Below are positions 11,251-21,500 of a stretch of 64,000 nucleotides of DNA, in pieces. The DNA is from Eutreptiella sp. 'Long Island Sound 2002'. Taxonomy: Eukaryota; Euglenozoa; Euglenophyceae; Eutreptiales; Eutreptiaceae. Below the pieces are notes generated by a model. That model worked only from the letters and a program-made list of their open reading frames with translations. It was not told where the DNA came from and ran no database searches. Location: positions 33,818,101-33,882,100 of the forward strand of contig OZ038385.1 of the NCBI GenBank assembly GCA_964036045.1, in the 5' to 3' direction. The number at the start of each line of letters is the position of its first letter. Positions within the stretch are counted from its first letter, which is position 1. A program made the position numbers and the translations under genes.

Positions 11251-12008
11251 AAAAAGGCCCAGAAAATATATTCTTTGTACCATTGTGATGGGTTCTCATC
11301 TGATAGCGCTTGTGCACAACCTTCACTGAAGCAACGAGTACAAGTAGTTTACCAGAAGTTTGCCCCCCCCGGAGGCGGAAAATTTCTTTTTGGGCTTGGT
11401 CAGCCCCTGCGCTTGGCAGACTGCTTCCCCCAGGGCACCTTCTTTCTCGAGGTATCGAACATCATCTTGATAATTGGTGTCGTTTGCACTACATTGCATT
11501 TTACTCTCCGAAAAATCAGTTTTTTTGGCCCAAACAAACGCTCAAAAAAGTGCCACCCATGACAAATTCATATTTTCTTTGCACATTTTACTTTCATCTA
11601 TAGTCAACAACGGAAGAATCAAGTTTTTCTTCAGCCAAAGCTACAAGGGGGGTCCCTGTCGAGCTCAGCGTCATCTGTTGAGTGGACATGCTTCATGTGT
11701 TACCAGTGATACTCTTTTTTTTGCTTGACACTCCCCATAACTTGTGGCAGGTGTGCATCATGAGCAATGCTGAAGGATGCACCCTGTGCAACACCTCCAA
11801 CGTATGTGCTCCTTTTGTTAGGAATGCAACAACATTAGAAATGATTTCTTGAGTCATCAATTAGATTTGCAAGGCTTGTTTAGAGCGCTGAATGTCCGCA
11901 CGCGTAAACATATTGTACAATGTGATCAAGTCAAGGGTGCCTGTAATGTCACTCCAGTGTAGGCGCCTGCTTGATTCCTCAATTCTACCATCATTACCTG
12001 ACTTTGGA

Positions 12009-12064
12009 GGGGCAATGGACTGCTCCTTGCGCGAGGCCTCGCGCAAGGAACAGTCCATTGCCCC
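12009..12064. repeat. 56-bp near-perfect palindrome, copy 4 of the core
   Basis: Arms of 28 bp meet without a spacer at GAGG/CCTC (12,036/12,037). One arm begins GGGGCAATGGACTG and the other ends CAGTCCATTGCCCC. I find one mismatched pair (CTCCTTG against CAAGGAA). The centre is the same core as at 10,939, 11,044 and 11,231. Confidence 0.95.
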
Positions 12065-12257
12065 CAAAAAAGCATTTTTTGGACCCATGAGGACCAAGAA
12101 AAGGCCAAAATTCCTTACATAAGAGTTCTTTTGGTGTTTCAAAAACGACTTGATTTTTTGCAAGCCAAAGAATCGTTCTTTTGATGTTTTTTGAGGCCCT
12201 GTTTTTTGGGCACTTTCTGTCGTTTTTTACCATGCAACTTGAGCCGCCTAAGAGAGA

Positions 12258-12471
12258 TAAAGGTCAGAACTGAACTTAGGTGATAGTAAAAGGCCCAGAA
12301 ACCACAGAAGACATATCTTTTACATGTATTTTATGCTCTAAAGACGTGTGCATATTTTTGGGTCTTTGTCTAGCCTTTTATGCCATGGACCTACAATCAG
12401 TGGTGGACTTTCATCAGCAAGTTTGATCCTGAATTTTTGCTTTGTGCTAGGGTGTAAGGCGGAAATCTTTC
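12258..12471 (+). repeat. Left LTR of outer element, second part
   Basis: Matches 39,575-39,788; one clear difference is GGCGGAAAT versus GGCAGAAAT. It ends at CTTTC directly before the primer-binding site. Confidence 0.9.
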
Positions 12472-12484
12472 TGGTAGCAGAGGC
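12472..12484 (+). other. Primer-binding site of outer element
   Basis: TGGTAGCAGAGGC directly follows the LTR end. It resembles the start of an initiator-Met-tRNA complement (TGGTATCAGAGC in many Ty3 elements). The inner element has TGGTAGCAAGC in the same place. Confidence 0.7.
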
Positions 12485-12620
12485 CGGAGCTGTAGCAACT
12501 CCAGTACCCTGCCTGGCAGATTTTGAAAATCGCAAAATCTGAGATTTTCATCATCTCAATCATCATCACATTTCATCAACCCCAGGCTAGCCCTCTAGTT
12601 CTACAACCCAGCTGTTTGAC

Positions 12621-14004
12621 ATGGCCCCACCCAAAGGTTCAAAGGCAAAAAGGCGAGAAGATAAGACACTCAGAAGGGTACGTGTGCGTTCAGAGATAAG
12701 GTTAAAAGGGAGCGCCGAGCGAGAGAGAGTCAGGGCATTGAAGGCAAGGAATGCAAGGTTCAGTGAGTCAGAGAAGTCAAGATTGAGAGAGTCAGAGAAG
12801 TCAACATCGCACGGCGCTAACACTCTAACAGAAGCAAAGCCTGTACCAACTCCCTCGCAATCTTCTGGGTGCGCGTACGAAGACACTCACGCGCATGGAG
12901 AGAGGGTAAGGCTCGCGCCCCAAGCAGGTCCTGCGCGCGAGACAAGGCCTGCGCGCGAAACCAGGATACTCTTCGAGGCTGATCCTGCGTGCGAAGCAAG
13001 ACCCATGCGTGAAGCAATGCAGGTGCCAGAGACTGGTTATGCGACTGGTTATGCGAACGAAGAGTGGACCACACGCATATGCGAGGCTGGTCCTTCGCGC
13101 GCAAGTGGACAAACGCGTGAAGTTGATGCGGAGTTCGAATGGTTAGAAGATCTTGCAGAACACCTGAAAACAATGGGCAAAGACAAGGTGTTGAGGGACC
13201 TGTTGGCGCGCGACGACAAGAAGGAGAGCAACGAGTTGCACGATCTACATGAGTACGAACTACCACCTCGCGCTACTGGGAAAGAGCAAGACCCTACTCG
13301 ACACGACCTCTTACACAAGATGGAAACACTGACACTGGAACTGAATCAGATGAAGGAAGGCAGCAAGTTGACACACCTGGACACCACCATCACAGGCCTG
13401 TTGTACCTAGGTGACAAGCGCTCGCCCTTTGTTCCACGACAAACCTATGGCAAGTCGACGCCCTTGTTCAAGAAGTCAGTACCCATCAAGGCGCTACACG
13501 AAGCACACCTACATGGCCTTCGAATTCTTGCGTGCTTGGTGGTGCCAACAGAGCTCGAAACTGAAGACTCTGAAGAAGAAGCAGAGCGAAGGAGAGAAAG
13601 GAAGGGTGTCGCCACAGCGAATATCGAAACACCACTGCCTGTGTTCACTGGAAGGAACATTGTCTTCTTGGCAAAGGACTTCGCGCGCTTTCTGAGACTC
13701 ACAGGTCAAACCAAAGTGTCAGACATGATCAAAGCTGACCTCGTTGTGACTGGGTGCAAAACAGACTGGTTGCGCGAACTCCTAGAAGACCTGTTGTCTG
13801 AATCTAACACCTTCGTGGAGTTTCTTTCTAAGATTGAGGAGACCTTCCCTGTGTTCGAGACTGATATGCACACTCGCCAACAACTCTTAGATCTCTCCAA
13901 GTTTAAGGAGTTCCCCAAGCTGGACGAGATCAATCAGATGGAGGCAAGAATCAGAAAGCTGGTTGCAAGGCTTACCTGTGGTTACTCTGAGTACGACAAA
14001 CTGA
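12621..14004 (+). CDS. gag: Gag of outer Ty3/gypsy element, N-terminal part (interrupted)
   Basis: Starts at ATG 12,621. The first ~60 residues are highly basic (KAKRREDKTLRR, RSEIRLKGSAERERVRALKARNARF). A stretch rich in REA/REAM/RETR repeats follows, then from about residue 170 an acidic and helical region with capsid-like character (FVEFLSKIEETFPVFETD; LDEINQMEARIRKLVARL). At 14,004 the frame runs into the LTR of the inner element. The rest of Gag continues at 27,106 in the same frame once the insertion and one copy of the ACTGA duplication are discounted. About 461 codons lie here and ~227 beyond the insertion. Gag assembles the particle that packages element RNA. Confidence 0.8.
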
Positions 14005-14389
14005 TGAATGATAATGATAATGAAACAGTGATACACACCCCAACGTGAGTCAGAGAGTGCGCGCACAGCAGAGATGGCGCGCACATTATGGATGATCATT
14101 TGCACGTTGTTGATTGTTTATAATTAAACTCAGATCACGCTTTATTTATAAGATTGAACGCTCTGTGACTTGCAAAAGACGCTGCGAAGTAGGACAGAAC
14201 TAACTGTGCATAATGTTGTGAGTTTTCTGTACTACACTGCAGGGTCTTGCATTTTTAATGATGATTTGGACTCAATCTTGTATGTGCCATTGCTGATTGT
14301 GTATTCTGTGGGATCCGGAGTCGTTAGCCCAAAACTCTGCAATTTCGGAAATCTCAAAGTAAGATGGAGGTTACACCAATCTCAAAACA
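14005..14389 (+). repeat. Left LTR of inner element
   Basis: Starts TGAATGATAATGATAATG and ends CTCAAAACA. It contains TTTATAATTAAACTC and TTTATTTATAAG, candidate TATA or polyadenylation-type AT-rich signals. The gag start codon at 14,364 lies inside this LTR, 26 bp before its end. Confidence 0.95.
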
Positions 14390-17300
14390 TGGTAGCAAGC
14401 ATAAGCGCTTCGAATCCGTGACTCCAAGCCCCGGATATGGCACAACCTACAACAATGATGAGTCAATGGACCCATTCGAAAAATTCGAAACATCACTTGG
14501 TCCCAACATCCTTCCCTCAACTCGCCTTTCGTTTGGCAAGTCGTATGTGGAGGAGTTCATGAACGAAGATGAAACGGGTGATGTTGACAATTTGGAGAAG
14601 CCATCACGAGTCCAACAATTGGTGGAACAATTTGAAGAACATCAACGACAAATGTCATCGCGTTCCGAACATTATCACTCTTCACAAGGCTCACAACAAG
14701 ATGAATTTGAAGTTCTTTTGTCACAATCTCCCAAGGTACACGCCATTCAACAACGCATTGATGGTTGTGAGGCAATGAGCAAGAAAGTTTATACAACGTG
14801 CACCCTACAACAAGGAACACTTGCTACGGAGATTGAAAAATTCAAAAAGGTTGTGAAAAACCGTGTTGAACATCGATACAAACAAGTGGTTGTTCGGGTT
14901 GAGCGATTGGAGAATAATGCTACGAACTCTTCTCCAAGTTATCCACCTCATGAGTCCCAACGACACTCCGACCGAATTCGTTATTTAGAGCAAAATTCGG
15001 TTGATTCGGAGAGCCTTAAGGACATTTTGGGGCTCGTGGAACAACGAATGGAACAAGTGGAGGCCAATCTTGACATGATGTTGAAGGGTGCGGCAAGTGC
15101 AAGCAAGGTAGACGAGACCGTGACGACTATTCATGAGCGCTTTTCGAACTTTGCTACGCGTGGTGATATTCAATTGATGAATGTTCAACTTGAAGAAATG
15201 CAAAATATTTTCGCTTCTTCTTTGCAAATGGCGAAAAATACCATGCACACAATAGAGAGCACTTTGGCATCCCATTCTTATGCATTTGATTCGTTTCGTT
15301 CCGATTATATATCGCATGAATCCGTGCCCGGTGGCTCCATTATGAATTTTTTGCATTTAATAAGGGAGCATGTGGACATTGGTGATAATCGTGTTAGGGA
15401 TGTGTTCACAAATGAAGTCGGTTTGCAATTGAAGCAATTACAAGACTGAGTTGAACAAGTCAATGAAAGGGTTGATGCTTTGCAGGTTCTTTGTGAATCT
15501 AAGTGGCGTGAGCTACAATCTTCTTTCGAGAGTCATTTTGCACAACGTTTGCAAGCCGCTTTCGACACGATAAATACACGCGTTGAGTCCTTAGTGCAAA
15601 CACGCATTGGTGAGCATCTCAAGGCTCTAAACGCACGCATCGATGAATCATTTCGGAACAATCAATCTCAATTTCGTTCTTTTAATTCTCATTTAGATGA
15701 ACGAATTGGAAAAACATTGTCACAAGTTGAGGACACCATCACCAAGCGAAGCGTTGAAATCGAGAAACGCCTCAATTCTACAATGAATTTGAGGTGTGAC
15801 TCTTTTGCTCGCCAAATAGGTGATGGTGTGAGACCAACCGGCCTCGATGAACACACATTGACTCGTATTCAACAATTGCATGACACGTGTTCCGGTTTGC
15901 ATGAACTAATGGGACCTCTTGAGCGGCGAGTTTCTAAGGTTGAAGAATTTGCAGTCGCTCACAAAAAGTCCCTTTTGGAGGTTTCTAGTGCTATTGATTC
16001 CATGAGTGCACAATTGAGTAGCACTAGCGGAGACATGACACGTGGATTACAAGCACTTACCATGCGTATAACGCTCTTGGAAGAGCGTGAATCTCCTCTT
16101 TGGAGTCAAGTTGAGATGGTTAAAAGTGCTTTGGGTAAAATGGAGCATGAACACGCAACTACAAAGTCCCAGTTGCACAATCATATATCATTCACTTCTC
16201 AACGGATTGCCGAAGTGAGTGCTCAGGTGGCGAGTGATCCGCCATCACCATCGGGACCCCATTCTTTATCCCAAATTCACTCACACCCCAATGGTAACGC
16301 CATTCGTGATGAACTCTTGCAGTTGCATTCGGTTGCTGAGTCCAAAATGCTTGTTTTTTTTCAGCGGGTTGAACACTTCAATTCGGAAGTGGACACTTCA
16401 TTAAATACCGTTCGTACTCGTGTTTCCGGTTTGGAGTTGAAAGTCAATGCTTTAGGTAACATGCAAGGCCTTTCGCCTCAAGACGTTGATTCTAAATTGC
16501 AGGCCTTAGAAGTACGCGTAGGAACTACATTTGATGGTGTACAAACGGCATTCCAAGAGAGTTTCCGGTTATTGCGCACGGACGTTGACACAATACATCA
16601 ACGTATTGCGGGTTCCAATAGCATTGGCCGTGCCTCTTTACAGGCTGGACAAGCTACTTCCTCAACCCAAGAAGTTTCGAGTTCACAAGCGCATTCGACA
16701 AACCGCATGCACGATAGGGATAGAGGTTCACAGCCCTCTCCTCAGTCAGCATCAGCATCAACTGCAGCGGCGCCTATTACGGCTCCACCTTCATCGCGTG
16801 GTACCAACCCACGTCAGTCCGTTGGGCGTGGTTGTGATTTGGAATTCCCCTCTTCTCCTACTCCCGCCATGTCTGCACATTCACCTTTGTTACATTGGTT
16901 GTATGATCCCGAAGGATACTTGAAGCCTTTTCGGGGTCTTGAGCCGCCTTCGTTTTTTGATGCAACTACTCTTTTACCGTCTGGAATCACGCCCGGTTTC
17001 GCATTCCATGAGGTGCGTGAATGGAATGATGATATCGAGTTCACCTCCCCGCCGCCTGGCCGAGAGTTTAGGGGTAAAGGTATTTTTGGTTCCAATACCG
17101 ACGGTTGGATAGACCGAGATGTTTTAAGCAGCTTGCGCCGTCAATTCGCAATTCCCATTTGGGATAGAAAAAAAATGCTTTACGTTGATTGGGAGTTGCT
17201 CTACATCGATTGGTATGAAAATACTGGTCGATGGTTCGAGATGGGGTATCAACTAAAATTGTTGGTAGCTACACAGCCTGAGGACAGACAAGTTGAGTTG

Positions 17301-18518
17301 ATTACCCAGATTAGACAGGAACGTTTGCGTATTGGTGAAGTTTTCCAGCTTATCCGGTTGTACGGTAGGCGTCACCAGAACCCTTACGTCCCTGGAAATG
17401 TTTTTAAAGCATTGGCGCTACCTGGGTCACTGCAGGGACAAGTGGGTCCTGAGGAGTGGTATAACTTCTTTGTTAGATTTCTGAAGCATGGGCGCCGAAC
17501 AGCAGCATATGGAGGAACATCCATGTGGGAAGCACACTCAGTGCTCATAGGTGCAATTATTGCGTACACTTCTAAAATGCGCCCAGAAGAGCCGTGGTTT
17601 CAGATCAAGAATGATTTGTTACAAATTCAGGCTGCCAGGGGCAACAAAAAATTTACATACATTGAGTTGTTCATGTTTGTAATGCCCCGTTTGTTGGCGG
17701 TTCGTGATGCAGAGTGGGTGGAGCAGGGTGTCATTGATGGTATGCATGCTCAGCCCACTGCTGTCAGTGCGGTTAGTAATGTACCCAGCAGGACTGAGAA
17801 CCGCAGTGACTATGGTTCACAACGTCGTCGTGATGAACGGCGTACAGGCAGGAGTGGTGAACGACGATATAGCAGTGGTCGCGGTCGAGGATATAACAGT
17901 GATCGTGACCGGGGATATCGGAGCGGTCGTAGTGATAGTGAATCACGTAAAGAAAAAGGATATCGTAGTGGTCACAGTGGGTACCGTAGTGGTCAAGGTA
18001 GTGGTAGATATCGTAGCGGTCGCAGTGGCAGTGAAGGTCGTGATAAGTCACACCGCAGTCCATACAAAGACAGGAGACAGTACAGTAAAGGTCGTGGTAG
18101 TGATAAGGAGAGTGAATCAGGGGCGGATCGAAATGACCGTCGATCCTTCCGCGAACACAGATCTGATGGGAAAAGAACAGACCATGAGCGCAGGTCCAGT
18201 GGGAATGGAACGGACCGTGGTTCAACGAACACGAGAACCAGGGATCGCGATGGAAAGCGGTCATCCGGCGATGAGCGTGGGCGTGACCGCCATTACCGCA
18301 AGACCACAGCAGATACCAAGGGTCCTGGTGCTACAGCTGTCGGTTTTCGCTGTGGGGGTCGGGGGCATATGGCGGCTCAATGTCCGACACCGAGCCGGTA
18401 CGCGCGTGAGAATGCCCGGGCGCGTAGTGTTCAGGATGAGAGTGCCAGTGCCATCAGTGAAACCCCACCCCAGACAGTACTATCTGAGGATTCTCAGCCC
18501 AAGCAATCTGTACCTTAG
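14364..18518 (+). CDS. gag: Giant coiled-coil Gag of inner element (one in-frame TGA)
   Basis: ATG 14,364 is inside the LTR and the frame runs across the PBS. There are 1,384 codons to TAG at 18,516, broken once by TGA at 15,447 where the heptad pattern predicts Arg (CGA). Residues ~90-780 are heptad-rich coiled coil (LKQLQ-, VEQVNERVDALQ). Residues ~840-1130 form a globular capsid-like region (WLYDPEGYLKPF, WYNFFVRFLKHGR). Residues ~1150-1320 are Arg/Ser/Gly/Asp-rich (GYRSGRSDSESRK). A zinc-knuckle-like motif follows (RCGGRGHMAAQC, with the first Cys apparently Gly). Very large coiled-coil Gags are unusual. A start within the LTR means the 3' LTR can also supply the first eight codons to downstream DNA. 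Confidence 0.85.
14390..14402 (+). other. Primer-binding site of inner element
   Basis: TGGTAGCAAGCAT directly follows the LTR end CAAAACA. It resembles the outer element's PBS (TGGTAGCAGAG) and a Met-tRNA 3' complement, and lies inside the gag reading frame. Confidence 0.7.
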
Positions 18519-21500
18519 GGTATAGGCAGGCAGCCATACGCCCGGAGTGCCAGGCCAGACAAGCATGTTCGGTGGCTGCAGTTACCTCCCCTTTTCTATT
18601 CCAAGAACCAGGGAGTTGAGATCAGGTCACTGGACTTTGAGACAATGCCCTCTGTTACTCGATCCCCCATTAAACCCCCCAATAAATATCATTCGGGTAA
18701 GAGTGAACTTCTATTTCATGTTCGAATTTCCTTCCAGGATCAATTACTTTTGCCTGAGACTGAAGTACTGACACTGGCGGATATAGGGTGTCAGGTTTTG
18801 GCAGTGGGGCCGTCAAAATGTTTTCCCAAAGCTAGCTGGGTGGACGCCCCACGCCCCTTACGTTTGTTGGGGGCGGGGAAATCGCAGATTACAGGAGGAG
18901 ACAAGGGCGTCGTTGTCAATATGTCATTACCTGTGACAGGGAAGCGCGGAGTGGTTATCTTCCAGTGCCTAAATGTGTTCATTCACCTCGCAGATGTAGG
19001 GGACAAAATTCTGCTGGGGTTTCCTTTTTTCCAGCAGTACCGCCTTGCTTTTCTGCCCAATCAAAAATTTCTGGTCCCCATGGAGGAGCTGAAAATGGTG
19101 AAATATCCATCAAGGTATCAAGGGTTATGCCCTAAGTGTCATGGAGACCGGACAGCATGTCCCTGTGTACATCAGCGTGTTTTGGTCAGCATTTTGAAGC
19201 AATCTGGACATGGACAGCCTGTCCTTGAACAAAAATCTGTACGCTTCTCAGAACCGCTGGTCGCAGATTGGTGGTGTCCTGAGTGTAATCCAACAGCACC
19301 ACCTCAGGCATTATCTGCATGTACGCATTATGGACATGTTGTATGCATAAATCATTTAGAACGCATTTGGTTTGAGAAGATATGCTCCAGGGAATATGAT
19401 CAGGTTTTCCTTTTGCAGGATGGGTCATCACTCCAAGTCAAACGACTTCAGGACGACGTGATATTACCCAAGCAAGCAACCGGTGATTCCGCCGGGTATG
19501 ATCTGTTTTCCCCTGTCTCAGTTTCAATTCCGGCTCAGTCTGGTGTAAAAATCCCACTGCACATCTCCATGGCAATCCCAATGGGTCATTATGGTCGCAT
19601 CGCCTCACGCAGCAGTTTTGCTGCCCAAAGGGTACATGTTGCGGGCGGCGTCATAGATCGGGGATACCGTGGTGATGTAACGGTGTTACTTGAGAATTCA
19701 GGTGACCAGCCTTTCACGATTCAGAAAGGTGACAGAATTGCTCAATTAATACTTGAGAAGCATTCAACGCCATCTGTGGTTGAAGCCAAGGAGCTGTCGA
19801 CCACTGAGCGCGGGACACGTGGTTTTGGCAGTACAGGCCGCAGTCAATTTATACCGCCGCAGGAAAATTCGTCTCTGACAAACCAAACTAATTCAACACA
19901 TCCGCAGTCATTCGACTGTTTTGTTTCCCTTTTCATTCTATTTGGAATTTTGCAAAAAATGGGGAGCGATTCGCTGTCTACAAGGCGTGATGCCACTCAG
20001 GTAAGTTCGCAGACTGTGCGAAATGTGGAGCGCGAGGCTCCCCAGGTGAGGGAGTCATCGAGTGTGGAGCGTGAGGTTCCCAATAGGTCAGCTATGAAGC
20101 GTGAGGCTTCTGGAAGTTTTACAGTGAGTGATTCACTGCAACAGGAGTGTGATGCTCTGCAGATGGCGAGTGATTCGCTGAGTATGGGATGTGAGGTCCT
20201 TGGTTTAGTGGGGCGTGAGGCTCCCATTACAATGAGTGATCGTAACGATCTTTCTGCAGGTGCGAGTGATTCGCTTAACCTGGTTATGTTTGTTTCAAGT
20301 ATTACGGCGTTGGCTTGCCGTTTGTTTTCTGGCAACAGGAGTATAATTTCTCCCGTTTATCCAACTTCTGGTTCGTCTTGTACTGAAGCTACAGACTCAA
20401 TTCTCTGTCAAGTTAGCCAGGATTTTTTAAGTGCAGGAGGGACCAGGGAAGCATCACAGATTGACCGTTTGTATGCTGACGAGTGGGGCCATCGCCATGA
20501 GGCATGGGCCCCAGATTATTTTATGGCTGGCTGGGGGTATGCTCGTTGCATTGATTATCGTGATACTAAAATTCTGTCTTACTATGATTCTCAGTTGCGA
20601 CAGGATAACAGAATTTTTCGAGATCTGACTGAGTTGAATCTCACGTCACTTCAAGGGTCTGACCCTTTTCCAACGGCAACCACACCCCAGCCCCCTGCGA
20701 ATAAATTCATAACTCCTGCTTTGAATACTATGCTTCGTCGTCAGGTCAAACGAATCAAACCAGGACATGTTCGAGTTCGATCAGACGTCATTGATCGTGT
20801 CTCAGCGTGGATGACGGATGCTGGTATGTCTGTCACAGTCGATGCTTTCGGCTGCCCTAATTTTCAGGCCTTTCCACAGACATGGACTGATCCACAGCAG
20901 TCACTATCGAAACCATGGAATGGTGAAACCATGTGGCTGCACCCTCCTGAACACCTATGGTCCCGTGTTGCAGTCAAAATGGTCATGGAAGCCTGTCGTG
21001 GAGTTGCCATCATCCCTATAGTTAAAGAAGCTTCATGGTGGTGGCTCGTTGGTGAGGTTGCTGTGGATTGGGTCGAAATCCCAACTGGCCACCCATTGTT
21101 TGTCACCTCACATGGCAAGGTAAAAAACTGTACCGTTCCATATCGGGTTGTTTTCTTTGACTCCTTTGGCCATGATCGGGCTCAACAGCCTGGACCTTCA
21201 CAGCCTGCCATCAGGCCTGAGGCTGTTTGCGATGGTTGGAGTGAGCCATCTGTCGACTCGCAGTTTCATGGATTGCCAGACAGCCAGCCGCGAGCTGAAC
21301 ATGAGCCTGCAAATGAGCCTGTGAGTGCTCCCTCTTCACAGTTTGTGTTGTCTGATGGTGGGTTAAGTCGTCAGCGAAGGCGTTTTGGTCGTCGACGACT
21401 AGCGAAAAGATCGGTTCAATCCTTGTCTGAGGCTGATAAGCTGTACTGGGTTGATTTTCAAGGATTACAGGACTCAGCCAGTGACGTCATATCAGAGAGT

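Larger units (their letters stand above)
10563..12252. mobile_element. 1.69-kb non-autonomous TIR transposon inserted in the LTR
   Basis: Perfect 24-bp terminal inverted repeats begin CTTAGGCGGCTCAAGTTG at 10,563 and end with the complement at 12,252. The target-site duplication is AGAGA (10,558-10,562 and 12,253-12,257), and the uninterrupted right LTR shows the empty site. No transposase ORF is visible. It contains four copies of the palindrome TGCGCGAGGCCTCGCGCA, one inside a 56-bp near-perfect palindrome. A 5-bp duplication with a CTTAGG end does not by itself identify the superfamily. Confidence 0.9.
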
